A program made the translations under genes and the position numbers. The notes below the pieces were generated by a model that did not search any database, was not told the origin of the DNA, and saw only the letters and a program-made list of their open reading frames with translations. A stretch of 64,000 nt of DNA from Pseudomonas gregormendelii (GTDB taxonomy: Bacteria; Pseudomonadota; Gammaproteobacteria; Pseudomonadales; Pseudomonadaceae). The DNA lies in contig NZ_JADEVO010000025.1 of assembly GCF_017114825.1 (NCBI RefSeq), forward strand, positions 24,743-88,742. The letters run 5' to 3'. Shown here piece by piece: positions 8,411 to 16,708 of this stretch; position 1 is the first letter of the stretch, and the number at the start of each line of letters is the position of its first letter.

Positions 8411-8569
8411 TGCCGTCGTGCGCCGTCATGCGCCGTCGTGTAGGAGCTGCCGAGTGCAACGAGGCTGCGATCTTTTGGCGGCTGCCCTCAAAAGAACAGG
8501 ATCAAAAGATCGCAGCCTCGTTGCACTCGACAGCTCCTACGGGGCAATCAGGCAATCAGGCAATCGGGA
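8411..8569. repeat. Long GTAGGAGC-family hairpin flanked by short tandem repeats
   Basis: Arms 8440-8477 and 8503-8540 match over 38 bp with one mismatch. The core reads GAGTGCAACGAGGCTGCGAT. Before the left arm lie three 10-bp units of the type (C/T)GCCGTC(G/A)TG (8411-8440). After the right arm lie three copies of CAATCAGGC or near variants (about 8545-8569), which reach into the end of the truncated ndh frame. The same core recurs at 15360-15452 and, as a half element, at 21891-21929. Confidence 0.9.
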
Positions 8570-9107
8570 TCAGCGGATCGGCAGCGGCCCACGCGGATTC
8601 ACGATTGGCTGCAGGCGGATAGATCCACTGGGTGTTGATCTGGGTCTTCAACGCCTTGCCTTCCTGACGGACCAGCTTGACCTGGCGATCCCACCCTTCG
8701 GTGTACACCGCGCCCCAGGCCCCGAGGTCCAGGCAGGTCACGTACTTGGGCTGGCTGTAGGGCGTCGGGGCGACACCGAGCAATTGGGCGGCGACGTTGT
8801 TGCCGGCGTGGCGACCGAGGACGATGGCATGCTGGCAGGTCATCAGAGCATGGTTGCCGATGTCATCGGACGACGCGTAGGCCACATCGCCGGTGGCAAA
8901 GATGTCGTCCTGGCCAATCACTTTCAGGTGGCTGTCCACATGCAGGCGGCCCAAGGCATCGCGCTCGCCGGGGATCTGTTCGGTGAGCGAGCTGGCACGT
9001 ACGCCGGTGGTCCAGATCACGGTACTGGCTTCAATGCGCTGCCCATCGGCCAAGGTCACTCCGTCGGCATCGACGCCGGCCACCGACGATAGTCGGAGAT
9101 AAAACAT
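8556..9107 (-). pseudogene. 5'-truncated type II NADH dehydrogenase-like gene
   Basis: The 183-codon frame encodes only the C-terminal half of an NDH-2 type pyridine-nucleotide disulfide oxidoreductase (normally about 400 or more residues). Recognisable parts are ASTVIWTTGVRASSLTEQ, the second FAD motif DDIFATGDVAYAS and a C-terminal GAWGAVYTEGW. The N-terminal FAD site is absent. Homology runs up to the very start of the divergent Rrf2 gene, and the two frames overlap by 2 bp at 9106-9107, so the 5' half and the shared intergenic region appear deleted. A functional product is unlikely. Confidence 0.8.
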
Positions 9108-9657
9108 GTCTCTTTACAGCGCGGGCGTCGAGTACGGCATTCATTGCCTGCTGTTTCTGGTGGGCAACCGTGGCGAGACCCGGGAGGCGAGCGTGCGCGA
9201 CCTTGCCGAGCTGCAAGGAGTACCGCTGGATTACCTGGCCAAGATCTTTACCCGGCTGGCCAAGGCCAAGCTGGTGAGTGCCACCGAGGGCGTGCGCGGC
9301 GGGTTCAAGCTGGCCCGCCCTGCTGACGAAATCAGCCTGCTCGACATCGTCAATGCGATCGATGGCCAGAAGCTGATTTTCGACTGCAAGGAAATACGCG
9401 GGCGGTGTGCGTTATTCGAGGGAACTACGCCGGAGTGGGCGCTGGATGGCCCCTGTTCAGTGCACGGCGCCATGATGGTGGCGCAAAAACGCATGGAAGA
9501 AGCACTGGCCCAGCAGACCATTCTTGATCTGGCGAGGAAGGTCGGGCGCAAGGCCCCGGCAGAATTCTCCGAGCAGGTGGACACCTGGATCACTGATCGG
9601 CGCGACAGGAAAAGCGCCAGCGCCCAAGGCATCCCGCTGACCGACATCAGCGACTGA
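9106..9657 (+). CDS. Rrf2-family transcriptional regulator
   Basis: A 183-residue winged-helix regulator. The DNA-binding part (about 1-75) includes ASVRDLAELQGVPLDYLAKIF and GVRGGFKLARP. Three cysteines (C94, C101, C117) sit where NsrR/IscR-type members bind an Fe-S cluster, though the spacing C-x6-C-x15-C is wider than in NsrR. ATG 9106 is preceded by CGGAGATAAAAC. The upstream DNA is the truncated ndh remnant, its probable former target. Its native promoter may have been lost in the same deletion. Confidence 0.85.
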   Translation: MSLYSAGVEYGIHCLLFLVGNRGETREASVRDLAELQGVPLDYLAKIFTRLAKAKLVSATEGVRGGFKLARPADEISLLDIVNAIDGQKLIFDCKEIRGRCALFEGTTPEWALDGPCSVHGAMMVAQKRMEEALAQQTILDLARKVGRKAPAEFSEQVDTWITDRRDRKSASAQGIPLTDISD

Positions 9658-9676
9658 ACACCAGCGCGGCTGAAGC

Positions 9677-10012
9677 CTACAGGCAGTCGCGCACGGCCTG
9701 ACGCAGCGCGCCGGATTTGGCCCAGGGCGGCCCCTGGTAAAGGGACACGCGGCTGCCATTCTTGTTCTTCACGATATCGAGGATCTCGTCTGCGGTGATC
9801 ATGCCGGGGGCATTGATCCGGTAGCCGTTGGAGATCGAGGTCTGGCGCGTGGCCGAGACTTGCTTCTGCCATAACGGCAAGACGCACGCGGCGTACTCCT
9901 TGGGCGGCTTCTCGCTGTACTTGCTGACGTTCGGTTCACCGGGCACGACGGAAGCGGGCAATGAACAACCCGCCAGTGTCGCCAGCATGATTCCTGCGAT
10001 GAGCATCCGCAT
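9677..10012 (-). CDS. Small lipoprotein of unknown function
   Basis: A 111-residue protein with a lipoprotein signal peptide: MRMLIAGIMLATLAGC, lipobox LAGC with the modified cysteine at 16. The mature part has two more cysteines (ACVLPLW and the C-terminal RDCL) that could form a disulfide, and a segment ending SLYQGPPWAKSGALRQAV. ATG 10012 follows AAGGAAACC. Expected in the outer or inner membrane facing the periplasm. I do not recognise a named family. Confidence 0.75.
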   Translation of the reverse strand: MRMLIAGIMLATLAGCSLPASVVPGEPNVSKYSEKPPKEYAACVLPLWQKQVSATRQTSISNGYRINAPGMITADEILDIVKNKNGSRVSLYQGPPWAKSGALRQAVRDCL

Positions 10013-10086
10013 GAAGGTTTCCTTCGCTTAAAAAGGAAAATGTAGCGCGTGCCGGCGCAGACATCCATCTGATACACAAAAGCTCA

Positions 10087-10299
10087 TCATTGCCCGTTGT
10101 TATCGGGCGTCTCGTAAGTTCGCGCATTCAGGTAATTCATCCAGCGCTCATAGGCCTCGTGTTGCCATTGAGTGACCCGCTCCCACTCCGGGCCGCTGAG
10201 CTGATGGGCGGATATCAGCTTCATCATTTCCGTGGTGGCCGCATCCAGATCAACGATCAGCTCATGGGCGTGAAACCTGAAATCATCGGTGGTCGTCAT
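10087..10299 (-). CDS. Hypothetical protein, 70 aa
   Basis: A soluble, acidic, mostly helical product (for example ELIVDLDAATTEMMKLISAHQLSG, then a Trp-rich WERVTQWQHEAYERWMNYL). ATG 10299 follows an AGAGGTCA sequence. It lies 74 bp upstream of the lipoprotein gene on the same strand and may be cotranscribed with it. No family recognised. Confidence 0.6.
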   Translation of the reverse strand: MTTTDDFRFHAHELIVDLDAATTEMMKLISAHQLSGPEWERVTQWQHEAYERWMNYLNARTYETPDNNGQ

Positions 10300-10471
10300 T
10301 TGAAAGTGACCTCTGACACAGCGCGAAATCGCTACTCCAATACGACAGCGCCGCTGCGGGCTCGCTTAATCTTCCCGACCAAAGGCAAACGCCTGCGCGC
10401 AGCGACACAACTTCCGTCACGGTGAAAAGGGTCTAGTATTCCGAGACGGAGAATCATTGCAGGAGGTCAGC

Positions 10472-10711
10472 ATGTGGCTTAACGAATCGGAACAGCAACT
10501 TCGGCGGGACTTGCAGGGCGTTGCCTCGGACCTGCGCTGGTCGGCGGTAGAGCTTTTGCGCATTGCCGAGCAATTCCAGCAGGCGGGCAACGAGGTGGAC
10601 GCCAAAGCCGCCAAGCGCCTGTGTGAAGTGCTTCAAGGGGATGAAGAGCGCCTGGCGCAGTATGCCGGGGAAGTGAAGGCCAGGGCGATCACGCGCAACC
10701 AGGCGCACTGA
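10472..10711 (+). CDS. Hypothetical helical protein, 79 aa
   Basis: A charged, almost entirely helical product, starting MWLNESEQQLRRDLQGVAS and rich in Glu, Gln, Arg and Ala, so a coiled-coil or helical bundle is likely. ATG 10472 is preceded by an ideal AGGAGG at 10461-10466. A TTG at 10457 is in frame but overlaps the region of that site. It is followed 8 bp later by a hairpin. Function unknown. Confidence 0.7.
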   Translation: MWLNESEQQLRRDLQGVASDLRWSAVELLRIAEQFQQAGNEVDAKAAKRLCEVLQGDEERLAQYAGEVKARAITRNQAH

Positions 10712-10718
10712 GCGAACG

Positions 10719-10748
10719 GGTGGCGAGGGAGCATGCTCCCCCGCCACC
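10719..10748. terminator. Nested hairpin between convergent small genes
   Basis: GGTGGCG (10719-10725) pairs with CGCCACC (10742-10748), and within it GGAGCATGCTCC is palindromic (about 10728-10739). There is no T run on either side. It sits exactly between two convergent genes, so it may end both transcripts or be a degenerate single REP. Confidence 0.5.
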
Positions 10749-10767
10749 GCACATTTAACGCAAGCCG

Positions 10768-10959
10768 CTACTGTTTAGTGGCAGGTCTGGGCGATCTGTC
10801 GCGGTAGCCGGGCAAGGACGCCGCAAAGGCCAGCGCCTCCTCGCGGCTGGCAAACGCGCCCAGACGGTCGCCTTTGGTGCAGACACGCCAAGGGCCATTG
10901 TTCACGCTGAGCACGTCGTAACCGTTCATATGCATCTTATTTAGCATCGGTGCACTCAT
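10768..10959 (-). CDS. Small conserved hypothetical protein, 63 aa
   Basis: The product has a central WRVCTKGDRLGAFASREEAL segment resembling DUF2188-type short proteins with a beta hairpin followed by a helix. ATG 10959 is preceded on the minus strand by CGGAGGTTGTC. The 67-residue protein at 44336-44539 shares the pattern W-V-x3-G-[DE]-R-x-G-x1-2-FASR-x-EA, so the two may be distant paralogues. Function unknown. Confidence 0.7.
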   Translation of the reverse strand: MSAPMLNKMHMNGYDVLSVNNGPWRVCTKGDRLGAFASREEALAFAASLPGYRDRSPRPATKQ

Positions 10960-11163
10960 GACAACCTCCGTTGCGCCATCATCTCCAGGATTGACCTCTC
11001 TACCTTACACCTGCTCCTGGCGAACGTACTGACCAGACGTCGTGACGACAGCGATTGCACTTTCACCCTCCTCCCGGGCTCCAATCATCTGAAACCCTAC
11101 GCTGCACGGTCTGAATATTGCAGTTTCATGACATTATTGTGACAGCCAATATCTGGATAGAGC

Positions 11164-11526
11164 ATGAAAGTACGCGCCACCGTTATCTGCGAGCAGGATC
11201 GCCACATACTTCTGGTACGCAAGCATAGATGCCGCTGGACCCTGCCCGGAGGCAAGGTCGAGCGCGGCGAAACCGTTGCGGACGCGGCCAGACGCGAGCT
11301 TCAGGAGGAAACCAGCCTGGGGGTCGACGAGCTTCTGTACCTGATGGCACTGGAATCCGGCGACACCTGTCACCACGTGTACGAAGCGTCGGTGGTGGAT
11401 TACGAGGTCGCGCGGCCGACCAATGAAATCGTCGACTGCATCTGGCACCCACTCGATTCGGTGCACAATCTGAGCACCAACGATGCCACGCTGCGCATCG
11501 TCAGGGCGTTCCAGCGTCGGCTCTAG
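11164..11526 (+). CDS. Nudix hydrolase
   Basis: Nudix enzymes cleave nucleoside diphosphates linked to another moiety. The 120-residue protein is a single small Nudix domain with the box GKVERGETVADAARRELQEETS (about 37-58). The REL.EE catalytic core is intact, while the glycine near the end of the consensus is serine. The substrate cannot be predicted. It is preceded by 204 bp with no ORF that I can support (10960-11163) and is convergent with benD. Confidence 0.88.
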   Translation: MKVRATVICEQDRHILLVRKHRCRWTLPGGKVERGETVADAARRELQEETSLGVDELLYLMALESGDTCHHVYEASVVDYEVARPTNEIVDCIWHPLDSVHNLSTNDATLRIVRAFQRRL

Positions 11527-11547
11527 GGTTGCTCATGCCTGGGCCAG

Positions 11548-12315
11548 TCAGCCCTGGTCGCCGCCTCCCACGGGCATGACCATGCCGGTGATGTAGGAGG
11601 CGTCGTCGCTGGCCAGAAACAGAATTGCACCTGCCTGCTCATCAAGCGTGCCATAGCGTTTCATCAGGCTGCTATCGAGCGTCTGGTCGACGATCTGCTG
11701 GTACCACACCTTCTCTTCGGCACTCTGTTCGGCGTTATTGCGCGGGATGACCCGTGGCGGCGCATCGGTGCCGCCGGGGGCCGTGGCATTGACGCGAACG
11801 CCACGCCCGGCCGTTTCGAACGCCAGGCACGCGGTCAGTGCGTTGACCCCGCCTTTCGCCGCACCGTAGGGCACACGGTTGATGCTGCGAGTGGCAATGG
11901 AGGAGACGTTGACGATCGCCCCGCTGCCTTGCTCCAGCATGAACGGCAGTGCGGCATGGCAGCACCACAGGGTCGGGAACAGCGAGCGACGCACTTCGGC
12001 TTCGATCTGCGACGCTTCGTAGTGCTCGAAAGGCTTGGCCCAGATCGTCCCGCCGACGTTGTTGATCAGGATGTCCAGGCGACCAAAACGTTCAACGGCG
12101 GTCTGCATCACGCGCTCGCATTCGCTGTATTGCTCGAGATCGGCGGTCAGCGCGAAGCTGCCCTGGCCCAGTTGCTCTTGCAGCTCGAACACCAGCTCGG
12201 AGCGGTCGACCAGGATCAGCCGCGCACCTTCGGCCGCCATGCGTTCGGCGACCCGCCGGCCGATGCCTTGCGCGGCGCCGGTGATCAGGGCGACTTTTTC
12301 GTGGAATCTGTTCAT
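11548..12315 (-). CDS. benD: Benzoate cis-diol dehydrogenase BenD
   Basis: Oxidises 1,6-dihydroxycyclohexa-2,4-diene-1-carboxylate to catechol with NAD+, releasing CO2. The 255-residue short-chain dehydrogenase has TGAAQGIG (about 12-19), the NNVGG motif, and the catalytic Ser plus YGAAK (VSSIATRSINRVPYGAAKGG). GTDAPPRVIPRN is typical of BenD/XylL. ATG 12315 follows a GAGG site. It is the last gene of benABCD, 41 bp after benC. Confidence 0.93.
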   Translation of the reverse strand: MNRFHEKVALITGAAQGIGRRVAERMAAEGARLILVDRSELVFELQEQLGQGSFALTADLEQYSECERVMQTAVERFGRLDILINNVGGTIWAKPFEHYEASQIEAEVRRSLFPTLWCCHAALPFMLEQGSGAIVNVSSIATRSINRVPYGAAKGGVNALTACLAFETAGRGVRVNATAPGGTDAPPRVIPRNNAEQSAEEKVWYQQIVDQTLDSSLMKRYGTLDEQAGAILFLASDDASYITGMVMPVGGGDQG

Positions 12316-12356
12316 GTGTACCTCAATGGCTCAGGTGCAGCAGTTCTTGTACGGGC

Positions 12357-13370
12357 TCACGCCGCGCTGGCGGCGAATTTCTCGTAGTAGAAATTGGCCG
12401 GGGCGATGCCCTGTTCGCGAATGTACTGGCTGACCGCCTCGACCATCGGCGGCGGGCCGCACAGGTAGACGTCTACGTCACCATCGTTCAGATGCCGTGG
12501 CTCGATGTGCTGGGTCACATAGCCCTTGAGCGGGTGCTGGCTGTCAGGGCTGGCCACGCAGGCGCTGAAGCTGAAGTTGGGGATGCGGGCGGCGAAGGCT
12601 TCGAGGCGATCGAGTTCCACCAGGTCGAAATCATGGGTCACGCCATAAATCAGGTGCAACGGATGCTCACTGCCCTGCTCGGCGATCTTCTCCAGCATCG
12701 CTGTAAATGGCGCCAGCCCGGTGCCACCGGCCAGCAGCAACAACGGACGACGGATGTCGCGCAGGTAGAAGCTGCCCAATGGCCCGGCCAGGCTCATGCT
12801 GTCGCCGGCCTTGGCCATGCCGGTGAGAAAACTGCTCATCAGCCCCCCAGGCACGTTGCGAATCAGGAAGCTCACTTCGCCGTCATGCTGCAGCGAGCTG
12901 AAGGAGTAGGCACGGGTCTGGGTACTGCCCGGGACCCCAAGGTTGACATATTGCCCCGGCAGGAACGCCAGTTTGTTCAGGGCCTCGCCCTTGATCGACA
13001 GTGCAATGGTGCTGTCGGACAGCTGGCGCACGGCGCTGATGGTTGCTTCAAAGCTGGCCTGCCGGGTGCGGCAGACATCCGAGGAAGCCGGCACCCGCAC
13101 CACGCAGTCGCTCTGGGCGCGCATCTGGCAGGTGAGGACAAAACCATGTTCGGCTTCGTCGGCAGTCAGGGCGTCATCAATGTATTCCTCGCCCAAGTCA
13201 TAACGACCGGCTTCGGCAAAACACTTGCAGGTACCGCAGGCGCCGTCGCGGCAGTCCAGCGGGATGTTGATGCCCTGGCGATACGCGGCATCGGCCACGG
13301 TTTCACCTGGATTGGCGTCGATGAACCGGGTGACGCCGTCTTCGAAATTGAATGCGATGGAATGAGTCAT
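12357..13370 (-). CDS. benC: Benzoate 1,2-dioxygenase electron transfer component BenC
   Basis: Transfers electrons from NADH through FAD and a 2Fe-2S centre to the oxygenase. The 337-residue protein begins with a plant-type ferredoxin domain (Cys40, Cys45, Cys48, Cys81), then a FAD-binding barrel (RAYSFSS) and an NAD-binding domain (LLLAGGTGLAPFTAML, with YLCGPPPMVEAV near the end). I start at ATG 13370 (MTHSIAFNFE); the longer frame to 13415 overlaps benB. It lies 10 bp after benB. Confidence 0.95.
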   Translation of the reverse strand: MTHSIAFNFEDGVTRFIDANPGETVADAAYRQGINIPLDCRDGACGTCKCFAEAGRYDLGEEYIDDALTADEAEHGFVLTCQMRAQSDCVVRVPASSDVCRTRQASFEATISAVRQLSDSTIALSIKGEALNKLAFLPGQYVNLGVPGSTQTRAYSFSSLQHDGEVSFLIRNVPGGLMSSFLTGMAKAGDSMSLAGPLGSFYLRDIRRPLLLLAGGTGLAPFTAMLEKIAEQGSEHPLHLIYGVTHDFDLVELDRLEAFAARIPNFSFSACVASPDSQHPLKGYVTQHIEPRHLNDGDVDVYLCGPPPMVEAVSQYIREQGIAPANFYYEKFAASAA

Positions 13371-13380
13371 GGCGACGGCC

Positions 13381-13869
13381 TCACAAATGGTAGACATCAA
13401 TGACCTGACGAACATAGTCGTTCTTCAGGATCACTTTCTTGGCCTTGATCAGCGGGTTGTCACCGCGCATGTCCAGGGTGTAGAAACTGCTGCCGAAGTA
13501 GCTGTCGACGGTCTTGTAGCGAAAGCTCAGGGTGTGCCAGTTGAAGCGCACCTTGCAGATGCCGTCGGCCTGTTCCAGCAGTTCGATGTTGCTCAGGTTA
13601 TGCGAGGTGCGGGTGTCCGGCACGCTGGCGCTGGAGCGTTCGGTCTTGATGCGGAACACGCGGTCTTCAAGGCCGGTGCGATTGCCGTACCAGATCAGCG
13701 AGATTTCCCGCTGCGGGTCCTCGGTCAGCTCGTCGTTGTCGTCCCAGGACGGCATCCAGAAGGTCGCGTCCGGCGCGTACAGTTCCAGCCATTCATCCCA
13801 CTGGCGATCGTCGAGGTAGCGCGCTTCGCGGTAGAGGAAATCGCGCACGGATTCGTAGGTAATGGTCAT
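13381..13869 (-). CDS. benB: Benzoate 1,2-dioxygenase small (beta) subunit BenB
   Basis: The beta subunit of the ring-hydroxylating oxygenase, mainly structural in the alpha3-beta3 hexamer. The 162-residue SnoaL/NTF2-like protein contains FLYREARYLDDRQWDEWLELYAPDA and a C-terminal KKVILKNDYVRQVIDVYHL, both typical of this family. ATG 13869 overlaps the benA stop (ATGA), showing translational coupling; a GTG three bases upstream is less likely. Confidence 0.94.
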   Translation of the reverse strand: MTITYESVRDFLYREARYLDDRQWDEWLELYAPDATFWMPSWDDNDELTEDPQREISLIWYGNRTGLEDRVFRIKTERSSASVPDTRTSHNLSNIELLEQADGICKVRFNWHTLSFRYKTVDSYFGSSFYTLDMRGDNPLIKAKKVILKNDYVRQVIDVYHL

Positions 13870-15230
13870 CACACTGTCTCCACGTCGATCAGCTTCGCCT
13901 GCTCGGCGGCCAGCGCCTTGAGCATGGTCTGCTGCCAGTACTTGTGCTGCAGCACGAACAGACCTTCGTCTTCGGTGCGCACGCCGCTGAGCAACGGCTG
14001 CAGGTCGATTTCCCTGGCTGCCTCATCGGCGCCTTCGACCCAGTGCTCGGCACCGCGGGACATGTCGTTCCAGGCGGTGACGCTGCCCTGGTAACCGGTC
14101 TGGCAGGAACGAAACTCTTCGAGATCGTCCGGCGTCGCCATACCGCTGACGTTGAAGAAGTCCTCGTACTGGCGAATGCGGCTGGAGCGCGCGTGATCGC
14201 TTTCGCCTTTAGGCGCGATGCAGTAGATGGTGATTTCCGTGCGGTTGACCGAGATCGGCCGGGCAATGCGGATCTGCGAGCTGAACTGGTCCATCAGGTA
14301 CACGTTGGGGTACAGGCACAGGTTGCGCGAGTTCTCGATCATCCAGTCGGCGCGAGCCTTGCCGAAGTCCTGGGCGAGCTCGTCGCGGCGCTCGTACAGT
14401 GGGCGGTCTTCCGGGTTGGCCCAGCGGGTCCAGAGCAGCATGTGCCCCTTGTCGAAGGAATAGAAACCACCGCCCTGCTTGGCCCAGCTGCCGGCGCTCA
14501 TGGTCGGGTTGGTATCGCCGGCCTCGCGCTGCTTGCGCTGGTTCTGGGTGGCGGCATAGTTCCAGTGCACGGAGCTGACGTGGTAGCCGTCGGCACCGTT
14601 TTCCGCAGTGAGTTTCCAGTTGCCTTCGTAGATGTAGCTGGAAGAACCGCGCAACACTTCGAGGCCATCGGCGGATTGATCGACGATCATGTCGATGATC
14701 TTGGCCGATTCGCCAAGGTGTTCCACCAGCGGGACTACGTCGGCCTTGAGGCTGCCGAACAGGAAGCCGCGATAGGATTCGAAACGGGCGACCCGGGTCA
14801 GGTCGTGGGAGCCTTCGCAGTTGAAGCTCGCCGGGTAACCGGCCGCCGCCGGGTCCTTGACCTTGAGCAGCTTGCCGGAATTGTTGAAGGTCCAGCCGTG
14901 GAACGGGCAGGTATAGGAGCTCTTGTTGCCGGATTTGTGCCGGCACAGCATCGCGCCGCGGTGACTGCAGGCGTTGATGAAGGCGTTGAGTTCACCGTCC
15001 TTGTTGCGCGCGATGAAGATCGACTGGCGCCCCATGGTGGTGGTGTAGAAATCGTTTTTGTTGGGGATCTGGCTTTCGTGGGCGAGGTACAGCCAGTTGC
15101 CTTCGAAGATGTGTTCCATCTCGAGGTCGAACAGCCGCGGGTCGGTGAACATCTCGCGTTTGCAGCGATAGATGCCCTGCTCTGGATCGTCTTCAAGCAG
15201 GGATTGCAGGTATTCGGGTCGCAGGGTCAT
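13869..15230 (-). CDS. benA: Benzoate 1,2-dioxygenase large (alpha) subunit BenA
   Basis: Catalytic subunit converting benzoate to its cis-1,2-diol. The 453-residue protein has a Rieske centre (C88-x-H90 ... C108-x2-H111) and the mononuclear iron site around ENGADGYHVSSVHWNY. The open frame starts at 15269, but that ATG overlaps the predicted -10 element of the ben promoter. ATG 15230 (MTLRPEYLQS) follows GGAGG with 8-nt spacing and matches the family N-terminus. The leader is then about 30 nt. Confidence 0.95.
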   Translation of the reverse strand: MTLRPEYLQSLLEDDPEQGIYRCKREMFTDPRLFDLEMEHIFEGNWLYLAHESQIPNKNDFYTTTMGRQSIFIARNKDGELNAFINACSHRGAMLCRHKSGNKSSYTCPFHGWTFNNSGKLLKVKDPAAAGYPASFNCEGSHDLTRVARFESYRGFLFGSLKADVVPLVEHLGESAKIIDMIVDQSADGLEVLRGSSSYIYEGNWKLTAENGADGYHVSSVHWNYAATQNQRKQREAGDTNPTMSAGSWAKQGGGFYSFDKGHMLLWTRWANPEDRPLYERRDELAQDFGKARADWMIENSRNLCLYPNVYLMDQFSSQIRIARPISVNRTEITIYCIAPKGESDHARSSRIRQYEDFFNVSGMATPDDLEEFRSCQTGYQGSVTAWNDMSRGAEHWVEGADEAAREIDLQPLLSGVRTEDEGLFVLQHKYWQQTMLKALAAEQAKLIDVETV

Positions 15231-15267
15231 GGCCGCCGCCTCCATTGTTTTTATTTCAGGCAGGGCC

Positions 15268-15330
15268 ATGCTAGGACGGGGGGACGGGACGGACTATCCG
15301 CAGGGTGCAGACCTGTATCCGTTTAGTGCA
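15268..15330 (-). promoter_or_regulatory. Pben promoter with two BenR/XylS operator repeats
   Basis: On the minus strand, TGCACTAAACGGATA (15330-15316) and TGCACCCTGCGGATA (15309-15295) both match the XylS/BenR consensus TGCA-N6-GGNTA exactly and are 21 bp apart, the same phasing as in the XylS-controlled Pm promoter. If the proximal site ends at -35 as in Pm, the start site falls near 15260, and TAGCAT at 15273-15268 is correctly placed as the -10 element. This indicates activation by BenR with benzoate. Confidence 0.88.
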
Positions 15331-15348
15331 GCTCTGTGGGGCCGCTGC

Positions 15349-15452
15349 GTAGGAGCTGCGTAGGAGCTGTCGAGTGCAACGAGGCTGCGATCTTTTGATC
15401 TTGAAAAGCAAAGTCAAAAGATCGCAGCCTCGTTGCACTCGACAGCTCCTAC
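15349..15452. repeat. Long perfect hairpin of the GTAGGAGC family between benA and benR
   Basis: Arms 15360-15398 and 15414-15452 are perfectly complementary over 39 bp with a 15-nt loop. An extra GTAGGAGCTGC unit (15349-15359) precedes the left arm, giving two tandem 11-bp copies, the same unit expanded at 4422. The element lies about 20 bp upstream of the distal BenR site and 25 bp downstream of the benR stop, and may act as a barrier or terminator between benR and benA. Confidence 0.93.
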
Positions 15453-15477
15453 AGAGGTATTGGTGGTGTTTGCGGGT

Positions 15478-16437
15478 TCAATGCCGGCGCTTGAGGGTGT
15501 CCGAGGGCAGTTCGCCGAATTGTTTGCGGTAGCTGTCGGAGAACCGTCCCAGGTGCAGGAAGCCGTAATCCATCGCCACTTCGGTGACGTTGCGCACGAT
15601 GCAGGTCGGGTCACTGAGGCAAGCGTTGACTCGTTCCAGGCGCTTCTGGCGGATGTAGTTTTTCGGCGTGGTGCAGGCGTTGCGTTCAAACAGGCCATAT
15701 AACGAACGCAGGCTCATGCTGGCCTGGCGCGCGAGTTCCTCGCTGTCGATGTCGTGCTTGAGGTTGCGGGCGATGAAATCGGCAATCGCTTCGAACGTCG
15801 CAGCCTGCGAACCGAGTTCCAGGCGGCTGACGTTGGTCTTCATCAGGCTGAGCATCTTGCTGACGATGATCTGCGTGTAGTGCTCCTGCACCCGGGGAAT
15901 CTGCTCGGTGGCCTCGGCCTCCTGGCAAATCATCGCCAGCAGATTGACGAAACCTTCCAGTTCATTGAGCTGGTAGCGGTTTTCCAGAAACCGTACGCCC
16001 TGCCCCGGATAACGCCAGCGCTGCTCGTCGCAGACCGACTCCAGCAACGAGGCAGGGACTTTGAGGATGAATTTTTCGCAATCGTCGGAATAGGTCAGAT
16101 CCACCGGATCGTCGGGGTTGATCAGCAGCAATTCGCCGGGGGCGAAGTAATGCTCCTGGGCGTGACCACGCCACAGGCAATTGCCGCGCAATAACACTTG
16201 CAGGTGATAGATGGTTTCCAGCGCGCCCGAGGTGACGCGAACGCTGCCGCCGTAGCTGATACGGCACAGGTCGAGGCTGGCGAATTTGCGATGATTGAGA
16301 CTGGCCAGGGGTTGCCCGGCACGGGGCATCAGGATGCAATGGTTGCCAACATGCTGATTGACGTAGCCCGACACGGCGTAGGGGTCGGCCTGGTCGAATA
16401 CCGTGCTGCGCTGACTCAACAGTTGCGCGTGCATCAT
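15478..16437 (-). CDS. benR: AraC/XylS-family activator BenR
   Basis: Benzoate-responsive activator of benABCD. The 319-residue protein has an N-terminal ligand-sensing region and a C-terminal AraC domain with two helix-turn-helices (about 215-315), including SEELARQASMSLRSLYGLFER and the second helix region ending LGRFSDSYRKQFGELPSDTL. Its DNA target is visible just downstream at 15295-15330. Two ATG codons (16437, 16434) are possible. Its promoter region borders a REP pair. Confidence 0.93.
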   Translation of the reverse strand: MMHAQLLSQRSTVFDQADPYAVSGYVNQHVGNHCILMPRAGQPLASLNHRKFASLDLCRISYGGSVRVTSGALETIYHLQVLLRGNCLWRGHAQEHYFAPGELLLINPDDPVDLTYSDDCEKFILKVPASLLESVCDEQRWRYPGQGVRFLENRYQLNELEGFVNLLAMICQEAEATEQIPRVQEHYTQIIVSKMLSLMKTNVSRLELGSQAATFEAIADFIARNLKHDIDSEELARQASMSLRSLYGLFERNACTTPKNYIRQKRLERVNACLSDPTCIVRNVTEVAMDYGFLHLGRFSDSYRKQFGELPSDTLKRRH

Positions 16438-16515
16438 CGGGTCACTCTCGTTGTTGTTATAGATGTTCTGGTCATTCTAGAGCAGTACCGGCACCGATGT
16501 ACGAGTTGACCGACA

Positions 16516-16698
16516 CGTGGGAGCGGGCAAATCTTGCAGGAGCCTTATGCATCGCCATCGCCGGCAAGCCTGGCTCCTGCAGATTTGTGGCGAGCCAAAA
16601 TCCCGCGCACACCCGGGCCCCTGTGGGAGCCTGGCTTGCCAGCGATGGCGGCATCACATTCACCATCGCCATCGGGGGCAAGCCGGGCTCCTGCAGGT
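16516..16698. repeat. Cluster of REP-type inverted elements between catA and benR
   Basis: At least two inverted pairs occur: GGGAGCGGGCAAATCTTGCAGGAGCC with its partner ending GCCTGGCTCCTGCAG, and CTGTGGGAGCCTGGCTTGCC with its partner ending AAGCCGGGCTCCTGCAGG. The ATCGCC...GGCGAT core of GTGGGAGC-type REPs is present in each. This fills most of the 271-bp gap upstream of benR and downstream of catA. Confidence 0.8.
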
Positions 16699-16708
16699 TG
16701 TACGGGGA

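Noticed and set aside
9106..9657. Calling the Rrf2 protein NsrR or IscR
   Set aside because: The cysteine spacing (C-x6-C-x15-C) differs from both, and no nitric oxide or isc genes are adjacent.
13944..15326. 460-codon plus-strand frame opposite benA
   Set aside because: Antisense shadow; benA homology is unambiguous and includes the Rieske motif.
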